Origin: Candidatus Kaiserbacteria bacterium
GTDB taxonomy: Bacteria; Patescibacteriota; Minisyncoccia; Phycocordibacterales; Phycocordibacteraceae
Length of the DNA stretch: 38,232 nucleotides
Assembly (NCBI GenBank): GCA_029288835.1
Contig: JARIGN010000026.1
Span: 1-38,232, forward strand
Reading direction: 5' to 3'
The position numbers and the translations under genes are program-made. Within the stretch, counting starts at the first letter, position 1. Each line of letters opens with the position of its first letter. The notes under the pieces were generated by a model that saw nothing but the letters and a program-made list of their open reading frames with translations, searched no databases and was not told where the DNA came from. Shown here piece by piece: positions 23,904 through 34,500 of this stretch.

Positions 23904-24947
23904 ATGGAAGAACTTACTCTTGATGGCGAGCTTTACGTCTCTACGAAACGAGCTGCCAAACTCACGGGCTATGCGAAGGATTATGTTGGCCAGCTTTGCC
24001 GCGAGGGAAGGATTGCTGCACGCCTCGTAGGGAGGAATTGGTATGTTTTGGAGAGCTCTCTCAAGACCCACCGCTTTGGGGAGGAGACCATTGAAGCCCA
24101 CACAGAGCCATCAGTTGAGGTTCCGGATGCTGAAAATAAGCCACTTGCTAATGATATTCAGGAGGAAATCAATACGTTAAGCGAAGAAGCATGGCAGCCA
24201 AGCCGCTACATCACTGAAGCTGCGCCAGAGCCCCTTCCTGTGGCTCCTATTGGCCCTGTAATGCACGAAAATAGCGTATCTGAGGCAATTTCTGCACCTT
24301 TTTCAGCTATTACGCCATCGCCATCTCCATCGCTAACACCTGCACCAGTACAGGAAGTTAACCTTGTTGATGGCCGTTTTCCTGCTAAGGAGTCAGTCCC
24401 GCTTAGTTCAAAAGTGGTTAATGACATGCAGGAAGCGTGGCAGGACTGGTTTATACGCACAAATGAGTTCAAAGTATCAAAAGAAACGCTTCTTGAGGAA
24501 AACTATGAAGATTCAGAGCCTATCTTGCATCAAAAGCCACAAAATACAGAAATTTTACCTGAAGAGACACCAGTTACCCCTATAAAGCTTGAGAAAATAA
24601 TAGAACCAGAGCCTGAGCCTCGCCTAGAAATCGATACTGAAAGTGAGCAGGTACCCATTCGTCGTACCGTAACCGCTCCAATGCCTATACGGAGCAGACA
24701 GTATCCTTCCCGTGCTGAAATAACGCAATACGAGGAGGCAAAAGAGGGCAGAGTACTTCGCGAGCATAAGATCCTAGCTAAGAAGAAGACTAACCACGCA
24801 GCACAAGCACTCCTTATACTTATTGCACTCGTGGCGATTGCAGTGGCATTTATAGGATCAGGGAAGGCGGAGCAATATTTGGGTAGTGCCCTCACATCGT
24901 TTAAACCAGTTCAGTTCCTCGTTGGTCAAAGCTCAATAAATAAGTAA
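23904..24947 (+). CDS. Excisionase-type HTH protein with C-terminal membrane anchor
   Basis: The 347-residue protein starts with an HTH_17/excisionase-like domain at about 9-58: YVSTKRAAKLTGYAKDYVGQ, then LCREGRIAARLVGRNWYVLE, with the typical V-G-R-x-W wing. Residues about 60-290 are acidic, Pro-rich and low in order. A single hydrophobic span (ALLILIALVAIAVAFIG) lies near 302-318, followed by about 30 residues. With a positive RRT...KKKTNH region before the span, the N-terminal domain should be cytoplasmic and the tail outside. The same HTH-plus-membrane layout opens the giant protein encoded next. It may be a membrane-tethered DNA-binding or protein-interaction partner of that gene. The gene has its own -10 box and a terminator, so it is monocistronic. 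Confidence 0.72.
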   Translation: MEELTLDGELYVSTKRAAKLTGYAKDYVGQLCREGRIAARLVGRNWYVLESSLKTHRFGEETIEAHTEPSVEVPDAENKPLANDIQEEINTLSEEAWQPSRYITEAAPEPLPVAPIGPVMHENSVSEAISAPFSAITPSPSPSLTPAPVQEVNLVDGRFPAKESVPLSSKVVNDMQEAWQDWFIRTNEFKVSKETLLEENYEDSEPILHQKPQNTEILPEETPVTPIKLEKIIEPEPEPRLEIDTESEQVPIRRTVTAPMPIRSRQYPSRAEITQYEEAKEGRVLREHKILAKKKTNHAAQALLILIALVAIAVAFIGSGKAEQYLGSALTSFKPVQFLVGQSSINK

Positions 24948-24972
24948 ATAAGCCAAATCTCGTCTCGCCGAG

Positions 24973-25011
24973 AAAATATTCATCACATCGAAGGGTGATG
25001 AATATTTTTTT
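24973..25011 (+). terminator. Intrinsic terminator of the 23904 gene
   Basis: A perfect 14-bp stem (AAAATATTCATCAC, 24973-24986, with 24995-25008) closes an 8-base loop, and the T-run of the right arm continues to 25011. It begins 26 bases after the stop. Confidence 0.88.
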
Positions 25012-25506
25012 AACGTAACTATGACAAAAATATTTATTCTCAAATTTAGAGAAATTTAGATCTGCTCGGTTGTATATAAAAGCCAATGATGAATAAGTTT
25101 TAGGTGCTATAAAATGCTTTATTTTCTATGATTTTCGTATATTCGACCGTTTTAATTGTGTGAAGATAGGCATTTACTACTGCTGGTTCATTTACATGCC
25201 TTGTAGGGCATTTTACGGTCACGTAATTTGCCGTTCTGCCCATAAAAATTCTTTTTTGGCAGATTATCTATTCGCGAAAATTTATTCGCACGCATTTTGC
25301 TAATTCTAGAAAGTTTTTGAAGAGAATTTTTTGTGCAAATTTTTACCATGAGAAAAATATTTTTTTCATGAATCATCAAAAATTTTTCATTAAAAACTTA
25401 TTAATTTATCCCCACCTCAACATGCATAAAGTGGCCTAACTGTGCGGTATTATTTAAGTAAATCGTTCATCCGACCTGCACTTTGAAAAAAATCCTGACA
25501 CCTCAA
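25012..25506 (+). other. AT-rich 495-bp upstream region of the giant gene
   Basis: No convincing coding frame is seen. The stretch is AT-rich with many A and T runs (for example 25313-25405). It contains TTATCCCCA near 25413, which resembles a DnaA box with one mismatch, and a TCTGCC/GGCAGA 6-bp inverted pair at about 25233-25263. A likely -10 is at 25448-25453. The length and composition contrast with the compact gene spacing elsewhere and suggest control of, or recent insertion of, the giant gene. Confidence 0.55.
25448..25453 (+). promoter_or_regulatory. -10 box for the giant surface-protein gene
   Basis: TATTAT follows TGTGCGG; the predicted start is near 25461. This leaves a leader of about 22 bases to a possible TTG start at 25483 or about 46 to the ATG at 25507. 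No clear Shine-Dalgarno is seen before either. Confidence 0.4.
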
Positions 25507-28500
25507 ATGGAACCTCTCGACACAAAAAATTCAGAGTCTCGCGATGAGAAATTTTTGACCACGCGTGAAGCGTCTGACAAGACGGGGTACCATGCCGACT
25601 ACTTGAGCCGCCTCTGCCGCTCAGGAGCACTTTCAGGAAAAAGAATCGGAAGGTCATGGCTAATTTCTGAGCAATCACTTGACACGTTTGTCAAAGAGCA
25701 GGAACGCAGCAAACAGATCCTTCGAGACGAGCTTTCAAAGACTCGGGAACGCGAATATAAGCACAACATTCAAACGGCAAATATCAAGCGTACGCTCCAT
25801 AAATTAACCCCAACGATTCCTTCACTCCCGACCATTACAACCTTTACTTCTGCTCGACGTGTTGCACTACCTGAAGGGGGAGTTTCGGTGAAAATCTCTG
25901 AAGAGATTCAGGCAGAGTTTGTACAGGACGAATCAAAAAATATTGTTTCTCCTGCTTTTACTTTTGAGAAGCGTGCGGTTGCACTCCTAGCTTCACTTGT
26001 CGTCATGCTTGTTGGCGTCTCATGTGTGTGGGCAGCAAGGACAGCGGTGGGTGTTGAAGCAGAACATGTAGCACTCCAATTTGCCGCAGGAATGCAGGAG
26101 CTTTCTGCTGGCGCTCTTCTTTCCGTACAGCAGCATCCGGTAGCACGCGCTCCTCAGGTCGCAACACATTTTGCCGCACCACAATTCGCGCTTCCAAAAG
26201 TTTCTACACCCGCAGAATTTGTCCTTCCTACCTCCAGTGTTGCAATTCTTCCTGTGCGTGAGGGAGAGGACTCGCAGGTGATTATTAATCCTGAGATTGC
26301 TGCAGCAGTCACGACATTCGCCCATGCATCAGCGTATGACGCACTCCATCCTTCTTACGCACTTTCCGAAACAGTTCGCACGCTTGCGCAGGCAAGTCTT
26401 GAAGCATATGTGAACACAGGCACGGTAACCTACGCCGGCATCGTTGCGCTCATGGATGGTGACGCGCAGGGTGCGCATGCATGGAGCACACTTTCTGATC
26501 GAATACTGCAAGGATATGCGCGCGGGGTATATGCATGGGTCGATGCAAGTCCGAAAGTGGCGGCAGCTACCAGCGAGGGAATGTATGCACTTGGTTCTAC
26601 GCTTACCGACCAGGCAGCGCTATCTCCGTGGGTAGCGCGAACAGGTTTCCAGCGCGTACTTATTGGCTTTGTTGATGATTCACGCAGTGCGCTTACGGCA
26701 GTTACCAAGGCTGAAATCGCCCTTGGTACTGCGGCACTCTCTGCTACGGATCGCGTAAATGAGGTTGAAGAAACCAAGGCTTCAGAGATTGCACTCGCCA
26801 CCAAGATAACAGGTGAGCAAGACTTCCTAGCGCTCTCAAAGGGCATGCAGGTCACGACGCTCGCTACCAAGAACGGAAAGCAATATGCCGCGCAAAATCT
26901 TGCTGCCGCTGCAGCGTATACACAAACCTACACGCAAAATTATTCACTCGCCGAAGCAACCGCGCTCGCTACTTATGACACCATCCATACTTTCTTTAGT
27001 GGTATAGGATACAACCTCGCACTACTTTTTGGAAAGGGAACACTTAGCACGGAACCTACCTCGCTCGCGATAGGGGCTCCTACACAGACTGGAAGCGTCA
27101 CGGTGCCGCATTCATTTACTGTTCCTGCAGTGCCTAGTTCTTCTCAAACAACGGGAGCAGTAGGAGGCGGTGCACCGTCTTCTGCACAAGGCACTCAAGT
27201 AACAGTCGTGCATACGACGAACACCGGTGTATCACAGAGCTACGTTGATCTCGCTATTAACGGACTCCGCACCTTTGTCATTGATCAAGTTGATGCTTTG
27301 AATAAGTCGCAGTCACATGTTGGCGGTACTGTAGTTACGACCTCAGGCACGGGAGGAGGATCATTTGATTTAAGTTCATTCCTTCAAGCGCTCGCAACGG
27401 GAAACCTCACGATTGGCTCTTCAACCTTCACGGGTCCCGTGACGGCAACCGGCGGTCTCGTATCTAGTGGTGCTACGACTCTCACAAACCTCACTACCGA
27501 AAACAGCACCACGACGAATGCGACCTCAACAAATCAGTTTGTAACCAATTCAGGTGCTACCAACTTCACTGCGACAAACGCCTCCACGTCAAACTTGCTT
27601 GCAGCAAATGCAACCGCAACAAACGCATCATTCACGAACGCCACCTCAACAAACTTCTTCGCCCAGATCGCGCAAGCGACCAGCGCCATCTTCGATAACC
27701 TCACCGCAACACTCGCAACGATCACCAACCTCACCTCCACGAATTTCATCGCGACAAACGCCACCACTACAAATGCAACGTCGACGAATTTCTACGCCTC
27801 AAACGGTGTCTTTGGTACTTTTGCCGCAACCCTCGCAAACTTCACGAATGGCATCTTCCAGAATTTCCTTGCAACAAATGCCACCACTACTAATGCAACC
27901 AGCACCAACCTGTATGCTACAAATGGCGTATTTATTAGCGCTACGACGACCAATGCGGTCAGCACGAACGCTTCAACGACGAATCTCTATGCACTAAATG
28001 GTGTCACCAATAATAGTTCCACAACCAATCTCTATGCTGCGAACGGCGTAGTACAGAACAGCACTTCCACAAATCAGTTCGCGACGAACCTGAACGCAGC
28101 GAATGCAACCGCAACAAACGCATCATTCACGAACGCGACCAGCACTAACTTCTTCGCCCAGCTTGCACAAGCAACGAACGCTATCTTTGACAACCTCACT
28201 GCGACACTCGCAACCATCACGAACCTCACCTCGACTAATTTCATCGCAACGAATGCGACTAGCACAAGTGCGACTTCAACGAATTTATATGCAACGAATG
28301 GAACATTTGGAAATCTTGTCGCAACGCTTGCGAACTTCACCAGCGGTATCTTTACGAATTTCGTTGCGACCAATGCAACCGTTACTAATCAGACAACCAC
28401 AAATGCAACCACAACGAATGCAACAAGCACGAATGAATTTGCAACAAATCTCACCTCTACAAATGTCATTTCTACGAATGTCACCTCTACCAACGCTACC

Positions 28501-31500
28501 GCAACAAACGCATCATTCACAAACGCCACTGTCACGAATCAGACTACCACCAACGCCACCACGACTAATGCCTCATCAACCAACCTTTATGCGGTAAATG
28601 GCGTGCTTACGAACAGCACCTCATCCAATGCCTACAACCAAAACACCATAAATGGATCTGCTACCTCAACTAATGAATTCGCCACCAACCTCACCGCCAC
28701 AAATGCTTCAACGTCAAACCTTCTCGCAACGAACGCCACTGCAACGAACGCCATTTTCACTAACGCGACCAGCACTAACTTCTTCGCCCAGCTTGCACAA
28801 GCAACGAACGCTATCTTTGACAACCTCACTGCGACACTCGCAACCATCACCAACCTCACCTCCACCAACTTCATTGCGACAAATGCAACCTCAACGAACG
28901 CTACCTCTACCAACCTCTACGCAAACAACGGCTCCTTCGGCAATCTCGTTGCCACTCTTGCAAACTTCACTACCGGCATCTTCCAAACGCTTAACGCAGC
29001 GGTCGCAAGCATCACCAACCTCACCGCAACAAACTTTGTCGCAACTACCGCTACTACCACCAATGCAACCACCACAAGCCTCTTCGTCACCAACCTTAAC
29101 GGCACAAATGCCTCGACCACTAATTTCTATGCCGTAAATGGCGTCCTTACCAATGCAACGACGACTGAATTCAATGCTGCTGATCTCACGGCAACGAACA
29201 TCTCTGCAACAAACCTCACCGACGCGCTCGCGCTCTTTACGCAGGCGTCTTCAACCGATTTCTATGCAGCACTCGCAAATATCAACACGGGCACGATCAC
29301 TAACTTCACCTCAACACTTTCAACAATCGCAAACCTCGTTGCTTCAAATGCCACCACCACAAACGCAACCTCCACCAACGCCTTCGCTTCAACACTTGGT
29401 GCAACAAACTTCACCGCAACCAATGCAAACATCGGTGCGCTCACGCTCAGCAATCTCACCGGTTTCCTTGAAGCAACGAGCGGCGTGGTTACCTCCACTT
29501 CTTCTATCGACCTTTCAAGTCAAGTATCAAATGTCTTGCCGCAGCAAAATGGTGGCACTGGTTTTGGTTCCTATAACCCTGGTGACATTCTCTATGCCGA
29601 CTCCTTCGGCAACCTCCAGAGACTTCCTGCAGCAAGCAATGGTCTCGTGCTCAAGCTCCAGGGTGGCATTCCATACTGGGGTGTAGACCAAACGGTCGGT
29701 GCTACGGGTAATGACGGTATCTTCGCTACATCCACGAACACCATCTATCCACTCAATACCTCAAACGCCCTCATCATTGGTACGAATGCACAAACTAATG
29801 TGAACTCACTCTTTGAAGTGCACGGCCTTTCATACTTCTCAAGCAGTATTGGTATTGCAAGCTCGTCTCCACTCTATACGCTCTCCGTCGAAGGGAAGTC
29901 ATCGCTTGGAAATCAGGCAATTGCTGGCTTCTTCACGGCCACCACCACCGCTACCTCCTCACTCCCTTCACTCGCGACCAATAGTTTTGCCCTCGGTAGC
30001 CTCAACGGTCCGCTTAGCGCAAGCAATGGTTTTGTATCTGCAACGAGTGCCGTTGGCGTACTGTATGGCGGCACCGGAATCAGCACCCTTCCTTCCTATG
30101 GCCAGCTTTTGGTAGGGAACTCAACCAACGGCTACGCGCTCATGGCGACGAGCTCACTCGGTCTTGTGAACACGGTTTCAAATGCTGATGGCTCGCTCAC
30201 CATTTCTCCAACCGCCGGCAATGTCGTTGCGTCACTTAACCTTTCTCATGCAAACACCTTTACCGCGCTTCAGCAGTTTAACGGCAACGCTTCTACCACG
30301 CAGCTTACCGTCAGCAATAACACCTATCTTGCCGCTTCGGGCGGAAGCGTTTCAATTGGCGCAACCTCTTCACCAAGCTCACTCCTCGCTATCAACGGTG
30401 TCGCTACCTTCGCCGCTGCAACGAGTACTATTTATTCCCAGCTTAACCTAGCGAGTGATAATCTCTTGCTCGGACCCGCAACACCAACAGTTGCATCAAC
30501 TACATCCGTAGGTCTCACCTCTCCAAAGCAAGTCGTTGTTTCAGGTAAATATGCTTATGTTTTGGGAAGTACAAACATAACGATCTTTGATGTTACCAAT
30601 CCGGCAATTCCTGCAGCCATAGGAACAATAACCACAAGTTCGGGAGGTGCTGAATACGTCTCTGGGCGATATCTTTACCTTCTAGGGCAAAGTGGCACAA
30701 ATTATTTCTCTATTTATGACATTTCGAATCCTGCAAGCCCACTTCTTCTTAGTACTACGTTTAATACGTTTGCCGGCGGAAACAGCATAGTGGTATCTGG
30801 TCCCTATGCATATATTTCAGGCCCTTCTCCGATCTCCATCTTCAACATATCTAATCCTACAAACGTGACGAAGGTAGGTACCTATGGGGGTGTGGGAACA
30901 TTTGGATTGTATGTTGCGGGAGATTATGCATACACCACCGCAAGAGCTGGTATTGATATTGCGGATGTTTCGAATCCAAGTAGTCCTCTTAAGGTTGGGG
31001 GTGTTACGGGAACAAACTTGGCTTCCGCAGTATATGTAAGTGGTCGGTATGAATACGTTTTGAGCAAATTCAACAACACGTTTATTATTTATGACATTTC
31101 GAATCCTGCCGCGATAACGCAAGTAAGCTCTATTAGCACCAATCTTAACTCTCCGCAATCAGTCTTTGTGTCTGGACGCTATGCTTATATTGTTAACTCT
31201 GGCAGTAACACGCTCCTGCAGTTTGATGTTTCAAACCCAGCAAGTCCTCGACAAGTAAATTCATTCAGTACAGGACTTAGCTCACCGCAATCAATATATG
31301 TTGCTGGTCGTTATGCCTATATCGCAAGCTCGGGAAATAATTCACTCGTCATTATTGATCTCGGAGGTTCTGATGAAAATACGGCAACCATTGGTTCTCT
31401 CGAGGCAGGAAATATACAGGTGCGCAATGACATCACGGCGCAAGGGCAGCTTCAGGTCTTAGGTGGCCTTACGGTAGGAGCGGGAGGCATATATTCTTCC

Positions 31501-34500
31501 GGACCACTTTCTGTTTCTGCAGCTACCTCGTCCCAGCAAAATGCAGTTACTGCTTTATTTAATAATGGCTACGTCGGCGTAGGCACCACTTCACCATACG
31601 CGCAGCTCTCGGTCTTTGCTGGTAGCGACTATGTTTCCCATGCCGCTTCTACACTCTTTGCTATCGGCTCGTCTTCTGCTGGCACCGCAACCAGTACACT
31701 CTTCAATATCCTCAGCTCAGGCTTTGTAGGCGTAGGCACCACTTCACCAACCTCTCTTTTCTCCGTTGGTGGTAATGAATTCATTGGTGGCAACAGCGTC
31801 ATAACGGGAAATCTTGCGGTACCAGCCCTCGCTTCACCAGCAGGATCCTTCCTCGCGGTAAATGCTCTTGGACAAATCATTAGCACCACGACGCCCGCAC
31901 TTACTATCTCAAACTCTGACGGCACCCTTACTATCGCACCAAACAATGGGGCAGTGGTTGCCTCACTTAATCTTGGCAACGCAAACACATGGACTGCAAC
32001 CCAGACCTTCTCAAATGGCACCTATTCAGCCCTCTTCACCGGCGGAAATGTGGGTATCGGTACCACCTCACCAGGCTCACTCCTTTCTATAGGAAACACC
32101 AACGGTATTAACTTCAGCACCGGTACTTCAACCTTCTCTTCAGCGGGCGGGATTAACCTAACAAACGGTTGCTATGCAATGAATGGTAATTGTCTCGTGA
32201 CCGGTGTTTCAAGCGTTACGAATGCAGATGGTTCTATTTCAGTCTCAAGCACTGGTGGAGCCGCAACGCTTTCTCTTAATCCTGCACACGCAAACACCTT
32301 CACGGCTCTCCAGCAGTTTAACGGAAACGCGAGCAGCACCTATATTAGTGCGAATATCGCTTCCTTCGGTGCAACCGCAACCAGCTCATTCTCTTCAACC
32401 GGCGCCCTCACTCTCGCCTCAGCACTCACCGTCCCGAACGGCGGCACCGGTCAGACCAGCTTCACCGCAGGAAATCTTGTCTATGGTTCTGGTTCAGGCG
32501 CTCTTTCAAGCGTTGCAACCTCCTCTATTAGTGTTGGTTCCGGCATCTCGGTCACTTCCGGCACTCTCGGCGCACAGGTTGGTGGCACGAACGTGACCCT
32601 TGGTATTGCAAACGCTGCGATCACGAACGCTATGCTCGCAAACAGCACCATCAGCGGTGTTGCGCTTGGAGGCACCCTCGCAAACTTCTCTGCAACCGAT
32701 AATACTCTCACCTTCAGCGGCTCATACAACGGCTCTGCTGCGCAGACGGTTGGTCTTAACCTTGGCAACGCCAACACTTGGACTGCACTCCAGCAGTTTA
32801 ATGGCAATGCATCAACGACGCAGCTCAGCGTTTTTGGCCAGAGCTATCTTGCTAATGCCTCTTCTTCCGTGCTCACCGTTTCAGGAAGCACCTTCCTCGC
32901 TACCGCCGGCGGCAGTGTAGGGGTCGGCACCACCACCCCGACAGCAACACTCGCAGTGCAGGGCGTGGTTGGCCAAAATGAATTTATTATCAGTAGCTCC
33001 ACGGGCGTCGCGACGCTCACCGTGGATAGTTTTGGCAATTCATATTTTGGTCCAATTCCGTCTGCGGCTAACCAGAAGTACACCCTCGCACCCCTAAACC
33101 TTATGCATACGGGTGCTTCAGGAGTTGATGAACCACAACTTAACCTCATTAATACCGCTGGCTTTACTAACACGGGAAGCTCCATCGATTTCTATACCTA
33201 TACTAATAACGGAAACTCCTTGCCTGGCGCCCGCATTGAATCAGCAGATAACGGCAACTTCTCGGGTAACATTCTCTTCTTTACAAAAAATAATGGTAGC
33301 CCTGGAAATGGTGCCCTAACCGAAGACTTCCGCATCATGGGCGGTACGGGACTTATCGGTGTCGGCTCAACCACGCCATGGGGTCTTCTCTCAGTAAATG
33401 CAAACGCTCTTGCGGCAGGTGTACCGCAGTTTGTCGTCGGTTCATCAACGGGTACCAACTTCATCGTTGCTAATAATGGAAATGCAGGTGTTGGCACCAC
33501 CACGCCAGCAGCACGCTTCGCAGTCGGTGGTAACGAATTTATTGGGGGTAATTTGGCACTTACGGGAAATGAAACACTCCCTGCGCTCGCGATTCCTGCC
33601 GGTTCACTCCTTGCCATAAATCCCCAGGGCCAGATCATTGCAACGGCATCGCCAGTTATTGGCGTGACATCCGTAAGCAATTCTGACGGTACGCTCACCG
33701 TGGTCAATGCTGGCGGTAGTGTTTCTGCTTCCCTCAACCTTGCAAACGCAAACACCTGGAGCGCGACGCAGACTTTCTCCAATAGTACCTATTCTGCGCT
33801 CTTTAACGGAGGACCGGTTGGTATTAACAACAGCACGCCAGCATACGCGCTTGATATCGGGGGAACGGGCGAGCTTGCAGAATTCGGTACGACTGGCGCA
33901 CAAGACTACATCGCCGTATCAGGTGGCCGCGCTCTCTTCGGCTACGACAACGTATACGGCAATGCCGCAATCCAGGGAACAAGCGGACAGGGAATTGAGT
34001 TCAATGTAAACAGCAACACCTTCCCATCGGGCATTGCGGCGATGATTACCCCGAGCGGTAGCTTCGGTGTCGGTACCACGTCTCCAGGTGCACTCTTCTC
34101 CGTTGGAGGTAATGCGCTCGTCGGCGGTAATGCGGTGATCACCGGCACCGAAACCCTTCCAGCCCTTGCTTCCGCACCTGGTACCTTCCTCGCGGTGAAC
34201 GCACAAGGCCAGATCATCAGCACCACCTCACCAGCCCTCACCGTCTCTAACAGTGACGGCACTCTCACCATCGCACCAAACAGTGGAGCAGTGGTTGCGT
34301 CCCTCAATCTTTCTCATGCCAATATCTTCACCGCGCTCCAACAGTTCAACGGCAACGCATCTTCGACCTATCTCTCAGCAAACCTCGCAAGTTTCGGTGC
34401 AACCGCAACCAGCTCATTCTCCTCAACTGGTGCTTTGACCCTCGCCTCAGCACTCACCGTGCCTAACGGCGGCACCGGTCAGACCAGCTTCACGGCAGGA

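Larger units (their letters stand above)
27451..29460 (+). repeat. TN-x-x-x pentapeptide-like repeat array
   Basis: In the giant frame this region (residues about 649-1318) is dominated by five-residue units Thr-Asn-[Ala/Phe/Leu]-x-[Ser/Thr/Ala], such as TNATS TNFFA and TNATT TNATS. The pattern matches the A(D/N)Lxx logic of pentapeptide repeats, with an Asn ladder. Longer units containing AQATNAIFDNLTATLATITN recur three times, starting near 27625, 28120 and 28750. Confidence 0.8.

Noticed and set aside
27534-29498. Long minus-strand and shifted-frame reading frames across the fibre repeats
   Set aside because: They are by-products of the biased Thr/Asn/Ala codons of the giant frame and their protein sequences are low-complexity with no family features.
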